Origin: Anaerolineae bacterium
Lineage (GTDB): Bacteria; Chloroflexota; Anaerolineae; Anaerolineales; Villigracilaceae
Reading direction: 5' to 3'
Assembly: GCA_017303655.1 (NCBI GenBank)
Contig: JAFLCE010000011.1
Coordinates: 1-64,000 of the forward strand
Length of the DNA: 64,000 nucleotides
Part shown: positions 9,502-17,757 of the stretch, in pieces
How the letters are laid out: each line of letters opens with the position of its first letter
How positions within the stretch are numbered: position 1 is the stretch's first letter
Made by a program: the position numbers and the translations under genes
Notes under the pieces: generated by a model
What the model was told of the DNA's origin: nothing
The model's input: only the letters and a program-made list of their open reading frames with translations
Database searches by the model: none

Positions 9502-9530
9502 ATTTTAGAACATGGCTTTCATTGTGTCAA
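9502..9530 (-). promoter_or_regulatory. Sigma70-type promoter of the roadblock operon
   Basis: On the minus strand TTGACA (9530-9525) is followed after 17 bases by TAAAAT (9507-9502). It lies about 70 bases upstream of the roadblock start. The rest of the 9435-9632 gap holds only a 7-bp inverted repeat (CTGCACG 9569-9575 with CGTGCAG 9587-9593). Confidence 0.75.
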
Positions 9531-9632
9531 GTTCGATAACTGCTGGTTTGCAAAATGGCAAGGCTTACCTGCACGACAAACCTTGACGTGCAGATCGAAT
9601 AAATTCATTTCTACAATTGCTCAATTCTCGTA

Positions 9633-9661
9633 TTGACATGAAAATATCATCATGGTAAACT
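9633..9661 (+). promoter_or_regulatory. Promoter of tRNA-Asp
   Basis: TTGACA at 9633-9638, a 17-base spacer, then TAAACT at 9656-9661, 19 bases before the tRNA 5' end. Confidence 0.75.
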
Positions 9662-9680
9662 ACTGCCCGCTTAACAAATT

Positions 9681-9754
9681 GGTCCCGTGGTGTAGCGGCC
9701 TAACATGCGGCCCTGTCAAGGCCGAGATCGCGGGTTCGAATCCCGTCGGGACCG
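9681..9754 (+). tRNA. tRNA-Asp (anticodon GTC)
   Basis: 74-nt cloverleaf: acceptor GGTCCCG pairs with CGGGACC and the discriminator is G. The anticodon stem CGGCC/GGCCG encloses loop CTGTCAA with GTC at positions 34-36. The T arm is GCGGGTTCGAATCCCGT. CCA is not encoded. Confidence 0.96.
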
Positions 9755-9776
9755 CAGAGTACGACTCTGCTCAAAG

Positions 9777-9822
9777 AAAAGCAAGTGGCTCTTGGTAGAA
9801 CTACCAAGAGCCACTTGCTTTT
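9777..9822. terminator. Long perfect inverted repeat after tRNA-Asp
   Basis: 22 bases (9777-9798) are perfectly complementary to 9801-9822, with two bases between the arms, an A-run at the start and a T-run at the end. It is placed between the plus-strand tRNA and the minus-strand helicase gene, so it can end both transcripts. Confidence 0.85.
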
Positions 9823-9873
9823 AAGTGCATGGGAAGGTATGGAGATTAAAATTTTCTGCCTTTAGCTTTCTAA

Positions 9874-12276
9874 TCACTTCCGACCCCAGAAACGTGTTAA
9901 TTTACCCTTCACCTCGGAAGTGTTTTGTACAACTTGATAGCCGCGCCAGTGCAATGGGAACAATTGGCGGTAGTGGGATTGGGTAAAGCGCTCATCGATC
10001 AATACAATAATCCCCTGATCTGTATCCGTGCGAATGACGCGACCCGTTGCCTGCAGCACGCGGTTGAAACCCGGATATTGGTAGGCATACGCAAAGCCAC
10101 TGCCCAGATCACGATCAAAATACTCTTTGATCAGATCTCTTTCCAAGCCCAATTGGGGTATGCCCACACCCACAACCACAACACCGATCAATCGTTCCCC
10201 TACCAGGTCGATCCCTTCGCCAAAGATCCCGCCCATCACAGCCAGCCCGACCAGCGTTTCCTCGTTCGTGGAAGAAAACCTAGCCAGAAACACATCACGC
10301 GCTTCTTCCGTCATACCTCGTTCTTGAATGAGAAGCTGCCTTTCGGGCAATCTTTCTTTTAGACGTTCCACTACTTCATTTAGATATACATAGGAAGGAA
10401 AGTAAACCAAATAATTTCCTGCACGGGTGCCAAGTACGGTCGAGATTGTCTCGGCGATGGAATCGTAGGAATCAGCTCGTTGCACATACTTGGTTGAAAT
10501 CTTGTTGTGAATTAATAAGCAGACATTTTCCTGTGGAAAGGGAGATTGGAAGATACGCTTGGGGTGCTCCGCAGCGCCGGTTAGGAGCTTCATAAAATAA
10601 TCCATTGGCAAAAGCGTCGCTGAGAAAAAGACGGTTGACTGGCTGCGCTCTAATGGGACAGCCAACATGGGGGCTGGGTCTAGGCAAAATAATTTTGCTC
10701 GAAGATCAGACTGTCCCCGCCGCTCAAAGTAAGAGATATAGAATGTGTCAAAGTATTCGGCTGTGCGGAGGTAGTTACTGCACAAGAAATAAAACTCCAA
10801 TAACTCCTGCCTGAATTCGACGGGTTGATTCAATACCAACCAGTCTTCTGCCTTGTGGTTGAACTCTCGGATTGCCTTGAGCAGGGTTTCGGGAAGTTCA
10901 TGCTCGATCAACGCCTCCTTCCCTTCCTGCTCGCAGGCTTTACGTTTCTCCAGCAGAATCTTATTGATCTCACTCAGCTTTTTAGCCAGCGCAGGCACAT
11001 GCGGTTTCAATGTGCGTTGGAGTTGTAATACAGTCCCTTTATCCAGCTCCGCCGAATACATGGCTCTGGCTCGATCTGGAAGATTGTGTGCTTCGTCAAC
11101 CAGAAAAATATACGGCTCGATGCCAAAGTCAAAAAAACGATGGAGATACACGCGCGGATCGAAAACATAGTTGTAGTCACAGATGATGCAATCCACCCAT
11201 AATGCCAGGTCCAGTGAGAACTCGAAGGGACAGATCTCATACTTTCGGGCAAGCTCTTCAATGACCGGGCGGGTAAAGGCTTGATGCTGGTCGAGTTCTT
11301 CCAGCGCTAGTTTTACTTTATCAAAATAGCCACGGGCGAAGATACATACGTCCGGGTCGCAATTGACTGGCGGGCAAAAACAGATCTTTTCCTTGGCAGT
11401 CAGCGTTACGCTGCGAAGGTATAGATTCGACTGGCGCATATCTTCCAATGCTTTTTCCGCCACCAGACGACCGGATGTTTTGGCAGTCAGGTAAAAGATC
11501 TTTTCAGCCAACCCAAGACCCAGAGCTTTGACGGACGGAAAGAGGGTACCAATCGTCTTCCCAACCCCTGTAGGCGATTGAATATAGGAACGATTCTTCT
11601 CTCGGATGGTTTTGTAAACCGCGACTGCCATATCGCGCTGACCGGGGCGATACTCTTCATATGGAAAGTTCAGTTGCTCGATCGATTGATCACGCCGGAT
11701 TTGCCATGCCTGAACTTTTCGAAACCAGTCCAAGTAGGGAGTGATTAAGTTGGAGAAAAAGATCTCCAAATCTTCCCAAGAAAATTGGCGTTCGAAGGTT
11801 TTTTCTTCATGGCTATCCAATTGATAATAGGTCAGGTGGATGCGGATATCGCTCAGATGATGTTGCCGGGCGTACATATAAGCATAGCATTGTGCCTGCG
11901 CCCAATGCAGTGGATTGTGGTTCTCATTCACAAGCTCGAGGCTCAGCGTGGTTGTTTTGATCTCTTCGATGATGACTGGCTCATGGCTGGCGTACAAGCC
12001 ATCGATCCGCCCCCGTACTACCAAAGGCGGCTCGGTGTCTTCGATCTGGCAAATAACCTCCACTTCGGTTTCATACCCATCGGGGCGGGAGCGCTGTACG
12101 CGTTTATGTCCTTGAGTTCCGAGTTGGGCGCGATCACGCCTTTGAAACCCGCCAGGGGTAATATCTCCAGATTGCATCACAAACTCCACCAGGCTGCGGA
12201 CAGAGATGCTATGAGGCGGAACTACGTCAATTTGGGAGGCGGTATCGATGTCCATATTTATTTGAGATTCTAGCAT
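9874..12276 (-). CDS. Rad3/XPD (DinG-like) helicase with N-terminal PD-(D/E)xK nuclease-like domain
   Basis: 800-aa superfamily 2 helicase. Residues about 25-180 resemble a Cas4/RecB-type PD-(D/E)xK nuclease: RIDGLY (Asp92), then EEIK (Glu105, Lys107), then QAQCYAY. The helicase core has Walker A SPTGVGKT (234-241) and DEAH (394-397). Between them lie cysteines at 299, 301, 306, 311, 349, 363 and 366, fitting the 4Fe-4S cluster of XPD/DinG proteins. The second helicase half holds EGIDLVGERL and QATGRVIRT (motif VI). It probably acts in DNA repair. Met8 (position 12255) is an alternative start; neither has a clear SD. Confidence 0.88.
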   Translation of the reverse strand: MLESQINMDIDTASQIDVVPPHSISVRSLVEFVMQSGDITPGGFQRRDRAQLGTQGHKRVQRSRPDGYETEVEVICQIEDTEPPLVVRGRIDGLYASHEPVIIEEIKTTTLSLELVNENHNPLHWAQAQCYAYMYARQHHLSDIRIHLTYYQLDSHEEKTFERQFSWEDLEIFFSNLITPYLDWFRKVQAWQIRRDQSIEQLNFPYEEYRPGQRDMAVAVYKTIREKNRSYIQSPTGVGKTIGTLFPSVKALGLGLAEKIFYLTAKTSGRLVAEKALEDMRQSNLYLRSVTLTAKEKICFCPPVNCDPDVCIFARGYFDKVKLALEELDQHQAFTRPVIEELARKYEICPFEFSLDLALWVDCIICDYNYVFDPRVYLHRFFDFGIEPYIFLVDEAHNLPDRARAMYSAELDKGTVLQLQRTLKPHVPALAKKLSEINKILLEKRKACEQEGKEALIEHELPETLLKAIREFNHKAEDWLVLNQPVEFRQELLEFYFLCSNYLRTAEYFDTFYISYFERRGQSDLRAKLFCLDPAPMLAVPLERSQSTVFFSATLLPMDYFMKLLTGAAEHPKRIFQSPFPQENVCLLIHNKISTKYVQRADSYDSIAETISTVLGTRAGNYLVYFPSYVYLNEVVERLKERLPERQLLIQERGMTEEARDVFLARFSSTNEETLVGLAVMGGIFGEGIDLVGERLIGVVVVGVGIPQLGLERDLIKEYFDRDLGSGFAYAYQYPGFNRVLQATGRVIRTDTDQGIIVLIDERFTQSHYRQLFPLHWRGYQVVQNTSEVKGKLTRFWGRK

Positions 12277-12384
12277 GGGTTAGGATAATGATTAAGACAC
12301 AAGACAAATCATTGGCTTCATTTGATGGAGAAAAAAATACGCCTTGTCAGCATAACAAGGCGTATTGAACAGTGAAGAGTAAGT

Positions 12385-14508
12385 TTACGAAACCCAACCC
12401 AAACTAATACGATCGCGTTCCATGTCGATCTTTTGGATCTCTACATCGAGGATATCACCAACTTTTATGACCGTACCTTGAGGAATCTGGGTGCGATGCA
12501 GCAGACCATCTTGTTTCACTCCAATGTCAACAAAGGCTCCAAAATCCACCACGTTGCGGATCGTGCCTTTGAGCTGCATACCCACAACCAAGTCTTCGGC
12601 TTTGAGCACATCGGAACGAAGGATGGGCGTGGGGGTATCGGAGCGCGGATCTCTACCAGGGCGAGCCAACTGCTCAAGCGCGTCTTTCAACGTGGGCACG
12701 CCACAATCCAATTCTGTGGCAAGTGCTTCGACGGTAGTTGTAGTGAGAAGAGACTCTACAGCCTGGATTCTTTTCTCGAGAGGCGAATCCACTTTCAGTC
12801 CGGTGCGAGCGAGAATGGCTTCTGCCAGGGCGTAGGATTCAGGATGGATGGCAGTTTCATCCAAGGGGTTCGCCCCATCTCGAATCCTCAAAAAACCAGC
12901 AGACTGCTCGAAGGCTTTCGGACCCAGACCAGAAACTTTTTTCAAAGCTGCGCGAGATTTAAACGGACCATTGGTATCGCGATGGGTCACGATGTTCTCT
13001 GCGAGTTTCGGTCCAATGCCAACCACATGCGTGAGCAATGCCGCGCTGGCAGTGTTCACATCCACGCCAACATGGTTGACCACACTTTCCACCACGCCAT
13101 CGAGCGCATGGTTCAACGCAGCCTGGTCAACATCGTGCTGATACATGCCCACGCCAATAGATTTCGGATCGATCTTAACCAACTCAGCCAGCGGGTCTTG
13201 CGCGCGACGGGCGATGGAGACTGCGCCACGGATGGAGACATCAAGATTGGGAAACTCGGCGCGGGCGAGGGCAGAGGCGGAATAGACAGAAGCTCCCGCT
13301 TCATTCACAATCAGATACTTGGTCTGCAACTTTGAGCGAGTCAACTCTGAGACCAGTTTCTCGGTTTCACGTGAGGCGGTGCCATTCCCGATGGTGATGA
13401 GTGTGACGTGATGACGATTGATCATATCCTGCAGCGTGTTGATCGCACCCTGCCAATCGTTTTTTGGCTCATGCGGATAGATTGTGCCGGTATCGAGCAG
13501 CTTGCCAGTGGAATCGACCACAGCAACCTTACAGCCAGTGCGAAAGCCCGGGTCGATACCGAGGACAGTGTGATTTGCAAGCGGAGCCTGGTTAAGAAGT
13601 GCGCGCAAGTTTGAAGCAAAAACCTGAATGGCATGGTTATCTGCACGTTCACCTTTTTCGCGGCGCACATCGCGCTCGATGGAAGGTAACAATAGACGTT
13701 CGGCGCAATCTTGAATGGACATCTCAAGCTGGTCTGCAAAGGGACTGATGATATCTTGCTCGTATTCCGATTGAATAGAGTCAAGCCAGTCGCGTTCGGG
13801 AATCTCTACGCGGACTTTCAATACCCCTTCCTTTTCGCCGCGAGTGATGGCGAGGATTTGATGAGGGAGTAAACGGTCCACACGGTAGGAGAAATCGTAA
13901 TAGCTTTCGTACACGCGTTTTTCATCGACGGCATCTTCGATCTTTTTGGAATAGACAGTGGAGAATTTAAGCGCCTTTTCGCGCAAGGTCGAGCGGACAT
14001 TGGCATTGTCGCTGATGGTTTCGGCAACGATGTCACGTGCGCCTTGTAGCGCTTCTTCGATGCTGCCTACCTGTTCGTTTAGGAATTTTTCGGCAAGTTT
14101 TTCGGGTGAGCCGGAGCCTTGTTTGAGGATCAACTCTGCCAGCGGTTCCAATCCATTTTCACGGGCGACCATAGCGCGGGTACGGCGCTTCTTTTTGTAT
14201 GGCGCGTAGAGATCTTCGAGCTTTGTCATGGTCTGAGCAGACTCGATGGCAGAGCGCAGTTCATCGGTCAACTTGCCTTGCTCTTCGATGGATGCCAGAA
14301 TGGTTGTACGACGTTCGTCCAACGCTCGCAGGCGGGTCAATTCATCTGCGATGATGCGGATCTGTTCATCATCCAGTGAGCTGGTCATTTCCTTGCGATA
14401 GCGGGCGATAAAAGGGACGGTGTTACCTTCGTCCAGTAATTTGATGACGGCTTCCACTTGGGAAGGCTTGACATGGAGTTGAGTTGCGATAAGTTCTGCG
14501 TGGGTCAT
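12385..14508 (-). CDS. tex: Tex-family RNA-binding transcription accessory protein
   Basis: 707 aa, near the usual length for Tex. The order of domains is an N-terminal helix-rich Tex region, a central YqgF/RNase H-like domain beginning VLGIDPGFRTGCKVAVVD (from about residue 324), a helix-hairpin-helix segment with VSGLGPKAFEQSAGF, and a C-terminal S1 RNA-binding domain (VVDFGAFVDIGVKQDGLLH). Known homologs associate with transcription and ribonucleoprotein quality control. The gene stands alone between the helicase and the tRNA-Leu gene. Confidence 0.95.
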   Translation of the reverse strand: MTHAELIATQLHVKPSQVEAVIKLLDEGNTVPFIARYRKEMTSSLDDEQIRIIADELTRLRALDERRTTILASIEEQGKLTDELRSAIESAQTMTKLEDLYAPYKKKRRTRAMVARENGLEPLAELILKQGSGSPEKLAEKFLNEQVGSIEEALQGARDIVAETISDNANVRSTLREKALKFSTVYSKKIEDAVDEKRVYESYYDFSYRVDRLLPHQILAITRGEKEGVLKVRVEIPERDWLDSIQSEYEQDIISPFADQLEMSIQDCAERLLLPSIERDVRREKGERADNHAIQVFASNLRALLNQAPLANHTVLGIDPGFRTGCKVAVVDSTGKLLDTGTIYPHEPKNDWQGAINTLQDMINRHHVTLITIGNGTASRETEKLVSELTRSKLQTKYLIVNEAGASVYSASALARAEFPNLDVSIRGAVSIARRAQDPLAELVKIDPKSIGVGMYQHDVDQAALNHALDGVVESVVNHVGVDVNTASAALLTHVVGIGPKLAENIVTHRDTNGPFKSRAALKKVSGLGPKAFEQSAGFLRIRDGANPLDETAIHPESYALAEAILARTGLKVDSPLEKRIQAVESLLTTTTVEALATELDCGVPTLKDALEQLARPGRDPRSDTPTPILRSDVLKAEDLVVGMQLKGTIRNVVDFGAFVDIGVKQDGLLHRTQIPQGTVIKVGDILDVEIQKIDMERDRISLGWVS

Positions 14509-14594
14509 GGGCGCGATTTTATCATGGGTGAGCTTATCGAAGCATGGGGGACTGTTTGAGACTCTGTCCGCGCGTGTGTACGAGTAAGTCGCGT

Positions 14595-14600
14595 TATAAT
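14595..14600 (+). promoter_or_regulatory. -10 element upstream of tRNA-Leu
   Basis: Consensus TATAAT 30 bases before the tRNA 5' end. No good -35 hexamer is seen at 16-18 bases upstream. Confidence 0.5.
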
Positions 14601-14629
14601 CTACAACTTATAGTAAAATAATCCACGCC

Positions 14630-14713
14630 GGGGCGATGGCGGAATCGGCAGACGCAACAGACTTAAAATCTGTCGTTGGAAACAACGTGAGGGTTCGACC
14701 CCCTCTCGCCCCA
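14630..14713 (+). tRNA. tRNA-Leu (anticodon TAA)
   Basis: 84-nt class II tRNA. Acceptor GGGGCGA (14630-14636) pairs with TCGCCCC (14706-14712) and the discriminator is A. The anticodon stem ACAGA/TCTGT encloses loop CTTAAAA with TAA. A variable arm CGTTGGAAACAACG is present. CCA is not encoded. Confidence 0.96.
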
Positions 14714-14717
14714 CTCA

Positions 14718-14755
14718 GTCATTGCAACACTATTCCCGGGGTTGCAATGACCTTT
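14718..14755 (+). terminator. Terminator of tRNA-Leu
   Basis: The 11-bp perfect stem GTCATTGCAAC / GTTGCAATGAC (14718-14728 with 14741-14751) is followed by CTTTT, directly downstream of the tRNA. Confidence 0.8.
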
Positions 14756-14861
14756 TCATCTATTGCTTGTCTCATGATTAAGTAAACTTTTCCTTGAAAA
14801 TTGCGAAGGAAAATCAAAGTTTTTGTTTACCAAATTATGCGATACTCTGTAAAAGGCAGCC

Positions 14862-16013
14862 ATGTTCTTTACCCGCTTGCAATTGGAAGATAATGAAGAT
14901 CGCAGCCTTGCGCCCTATGGAATGCGCAGCAAGGATACAAAAGGTCGCGCCTATTTAGACTCAGAGCCTGAATATCGCACTTCCTTTCAACGCGACCGCG
15001 ACCGTATCTTACATACAACGGCATTCCGGCGACTCGAATATAAAACGCAAGTCTTTATCAACTTTGAAGGCGACCACTTCCGGACGCGCCTCACCCATAC
15101 GCTTGAAGTTGCTCAAATCGGGCGGACACTTGCCCGTGCCCTTGGCGGCAATGAAGATCTCGTAGAAGCCATCTGCCTGGCACACGACCTCGGACATTCT
15201 CCTTTTGGGCATTCAGGAGAAACCGCACTCGCCAGGTTGATGAAGGACTTCGGCGGCTTCGACCACAATAAACAATCGTTACGCATCGTCACGGAACTTG
15301 AGCAGCGCTACCCTGAATTCCCGGGCTTGAACCTCAGTTGGGAAGTACGCGAAGGCATGGTCAAGCATGAATCGGAATATGATATTTCAGACGCGCGAGA
15401 ATTCAACCCCGACCTGCGCGGGAATCTCGAAACTCAAATCGCCAATGTAGCCGACGAACTCGCGTACACCACGCACGATCTGGATGATGGACTGCGCTCC
15501 GGGATGATTAACCCGCAAATTTTGGAAGGCATTGCCTTGTGGGAGATACTACGCGAAACCTACAACTGGCATGGCGCCATCCTGAGCGACATGGAACGTC
15601 ATCGCATGATCCGTCAATTGGTAGGTTTACTCGTTACAGATATGATCAAAAGCACCGATGCCCGGCTCAAGGAAAGTAAAGTTACTTCCTTCCTAGACAT
15701 TCAAAAACTAAAACATAATGTCGTTGGGTATAGCGAAGAAGTGCAAAGACGAAATAGAGAACTAAAAGACCTGTTATACAAAAAGCTTTACCGACATTTC
15801 CGTGTTGTTCGAATGCAAGTCAAAGCTGAGCGGATCATTTCAGACCTGTTCCATGCATTTCATGCCGAACCCTCAACTCTGCCAGGGCATGTGCAATCTC
15901 TCATCGAAAAGCGCGGATTGGAGCGTACCATTTGCGATCACATAGCTGGAATGACAGATCGCTACGCCGCTGAAGAACATCAGAAGATGTTCAACCCACT
16001 TGAAAAGCCATAG
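14862..16013 (+). CDS. dgt: Deoxyguanosine triphosphate triphosphohydrolase-like protein
   Basis: 383-aa HD-domain dNTPase that releases tripolyphosphate from dGTP or related dNTPs. The N-terminal pattern is SEPEYRTSFQRDRDRILHT, then FRRLEYKTQVF. HD metal ligands are seen as RLTHTLEVAQIGR (His79) and LAHDLGHSPFGHSGE (His108, Asp109), then YTTHDLDDGL. The length fits the shorter bacterial dGTPase-like branch. The start at 14862 has AAAGG upstream. The greA gene follows 84 bases downstream, after a hairpin. Confidence 0.93.
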   Translation: MFFTRLQLEDNEDRSLAPYGMRSKDTKGRAYLDSEPEYRTSFQRDRDRILHTTAFRRLEYKTQVFINFEGDHFRTRLTHTLEVAQIGRTLARALGGNEDLVEAICLAHDLGHSPFGHSGETALARLMKDFGGFDHNKQSLRIVTELEQRYPEFPGLNLSWEVREGMVKHESEYDISDAREFNPDLRGNLETQIANVADELAYTTHDLDDGLRSGMINPQILEGIALWEILRETYNWHGAILSDMERHRMIRQLVGLLVTDMIKSTDARLKESKVTSFLDIQKLKHNVVGYSEEVQRRNRELKDLLYKKLYRHFRVVRMQVKAERIISDLFHAFHAEPSTLPGHVQSLIEKRGLERTICDHIAGMTDRYAAEEHQKMFNPLEKP

Positions 16014-16030
16014 TTATTGAAACGGCAATC

Positions 16031-16066
16031 AATGGGGGCAATCAGAATCTTTTCATTGCTCCCATT
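16031..16066 (+). other. Hairpin between dgt and greA
   Basis: 12-bp stem (16031-16042 with 16055-16066, one G-T wobble), without a T-run. It may protect the dgt mRNA end or weakly terminate. Confidence 0.45.
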
Positions 16067-16097
16067 TCATAGTGCATCTACAAGAAAGGAAACTGAC

Positions 16098-16553
16098 ATG
16101 CCAAATTATTTAACCCCTGAAGGCGAAGAAAAACTAAAAGCAGAACTCGCAGATTTAAAGGGACCACGTCGCGAAGACCTGGCACAAAGACTGCGTTCTG
16201 CCATACAAATGGGCGACCTCTCTGAAAACGCCGACTACCATAAGGCAAAAGAAGATCAGGGATTTCTGGAGGGGCGCATTCAAGAAATTGAAGCCATCCT
16301 GCGCAATTCCGTGCTGATCGAGAACAAAGGCTCAGACACAGTCTTGATCGGTTCACATGTCACCATCCAGGAAGAGGGCTTCGACCCGGAAGAGTACTTC
16401 ATTGTCGGACCTACCGAGGCAGACCCGCGCAATGGACGAATTTCTCACGAATCCCCTATTGGCGTAGCTCTCCTGAACAAAAAGGTTGGACAGATCGCAG
16501 AAGCCGAAACCCCTGGTGGCAAGATCAAATTCAAGATCATCAAGGTTGAGTAA
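16098..16553 (+). CDS. greA: Transcription elongation factor GreA
   Basis: 151 aa. The start at 16098 (MPNYLTPEGEEKLKAEL) matches the family N-terminus and has AAGAAAGGA eight bases upstream. The frame is open further 5' but has no family support. The N-terminal coiled coil (about 1-75) carries GDLSENADYHKAKEDQ with the acidic tip residues that reactivate backtracked RNA polymerase. The C-terminal FKBP-like domain contains NGRISHESPIGVALL. It promotes transcript cleavage in stalled complexes. Confidence 0.95.
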   Translation: MPNYLTPEGEEKLKAELADLKGPRREDLAQRLRSAIQMGDLSENADYHKAKEDQGFLEGRIQEIEAILRNSVLIENKGSDTVLIGSHVTIQEEGFDPEEYFIVGPTEADPRNGRISHESPIGVALLNKKVGQIAEAETPGGKIKFKIIKVE

Positions 16554-16555
16554 AT

Positions 16556-16591
16556 AAAAAAATCCCGTCCACAAGTGGACGGGATTTTTTT
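16556..16591. terminator. Bidirectional terminator greA / membrane protein
   Basis: 12-bp GC-rich stem (16561-16572 with 16575-16586) flanked by an A-run and a T-run, between two convergent genes. Confidence 0.9.
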
Positions 16592-16601
16592 ACGTTTTTT
16601 T

Positions 16602-17603
16602 CTATCCTTGTCGCGGCCAGATGGCTAATTCCAAGGTCACGCGCTCAAAGTAACTATTATCCGGTAAAGAGGTCTTGCCGTATTCAATATCGACCACGGT
16701 CGCAAGCAATTGCAGGGTAGCCGTTTCGAGCAGAATCTGAACCTGCGGCTCCACCAGAACCAACTCACCCTTAGGTTCGAGCCGGGAACGGATCGCCGCG
16801 TCTGAGAAGGCATGTCGCGACATCAAAACTTTTGTGGCGGTCTTGATATCGTTTTTATCAAACAGCCAAACTTCCAAGGCGGTTACTTTTTTGGGTTCGC
16901 CCACACCAATGATCTCAGAAACACCAACTCCGTATTCACCGAGGAATTCACCGGCACCTGTGTCAATGCTGAATGACTCATCGTAGAGATCATCACCCAA
17001 CACATAGGTGGTCATCATTTGGGTGATGGGAGGAGCCAGCCCTTGTTCTTCAAAATTTGTCTTCGCCGCAGACTTACTGATCTCTGAACCTTGCATCACG
17101 GCGGTTACTTCACCAGAACCACGTTTGCCAAACAAACGGAAGAGATACAACCCTGCCGCGGCAGCAACACCCAGGAGCAAAATAATCCCGACCCCTATCA
17201 AAGCCGTCCGCATGACGGGCGACATTCCAGTGGATGGGTCCGCCACAGGTTGACCACCACGAGCAGCGATCTCATTTGTAACCGACTGCCCAAATTCCTG
17301 AACAAGCGGCGCTGGCAAATAACCGGGGTTGTTTTGAATAGCCGTAAAGGCTTCCTGAGATGTACTTCCAAGCCCCAGCCAACGGTCGGCAGCCAACGGC
17401 GCACTTTTATTGATGCTGTACGAGTCGATTGCCATGCGCAGATAATCTTCCCTCAAATCTGAGCGCAGGTAAAAGGGAGTCGCATTCACAAATTCCACCG
17501 GGGCGATCACCCAGCCGATTAAGAGCCCAAACACCAACCCCCCAATAAAAAGGGCAATTGGTACAAGGGGTAGTTTTTTCAAAAATGCAACCACGAATTG
17601 CAT
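16602..17603 (-). CDS. Membrane protein of unknown function, two TM segments
   Basis: 333 aa. TM1 spans about 10-33 (VPIALFIGGLVFGLLIGWVI), followed by an extracytoplasmic segment of about 95 residues with a conserved-looking FYLRSDLREDYLRMAIDSYS stretch. TM2 spans about 132-155, and a cytoplasmic C-terminal domain of about 175 residues follows. That domain contains YVLGDDLYDESFSIDT and GVGEPKKVTALEVWLFDKNDI, suggesting a folded beta-rich unit. I recognise no named family. It is a single gene ending at the greA terminator. Confidence 0.75.
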   Translation of the reverse strand: MQFVVAFLKKLPLVPIALFIGGLVFGLLIGWVIAPVEFVNATPFYLRSDLREDYLRMAIDSYSINKSAPLAADRWLGLGSTSQEAFTAIQNNPGYLPAPLVQEFGQSVTNEIAARGGQPVADPSTGMSPVMRTALIGVGIILLLGVAAAAGLYLFRLFGKRGSGEVTAVMQGSEISKSAAKTNFEEQGLAPPITQMMTTYVLGDDLYDESFSIDTGAGEFLGEYGVGVSEIIGVGEPKKVTALEVWLFDKNDIKTATKVLMSRHAFSDAAIRSRLEPKGELVLVEPQVQILLETATLQLLATVVDIEYGKTSLPDNSYFERVTLELAIWPRQG

Positions 17604-17757
17604 ATCAAACTCCTTCGCTTGGATGTATTCGTTAGATTATACAACTTAAATCCAGCCTGCCGCATGGCAGAATGATTGCCTGAGCGACGACAAGCCCAGC
17701 CTCAGTCACAGCCGCTGCTTGCTTCAACAGACCGGGCTTTTTGCCACGCTGAAAATT

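Noticed and set aside
9777-9822. Long inverted repeat at 9777-9822 as insertion-sequence end or MITE
   Set aside because: Its placement directly after a tRNA and before a convergent gene, with A and T tracts, fits a bidirectional terminator; there are no target-site duplications or associated genes.
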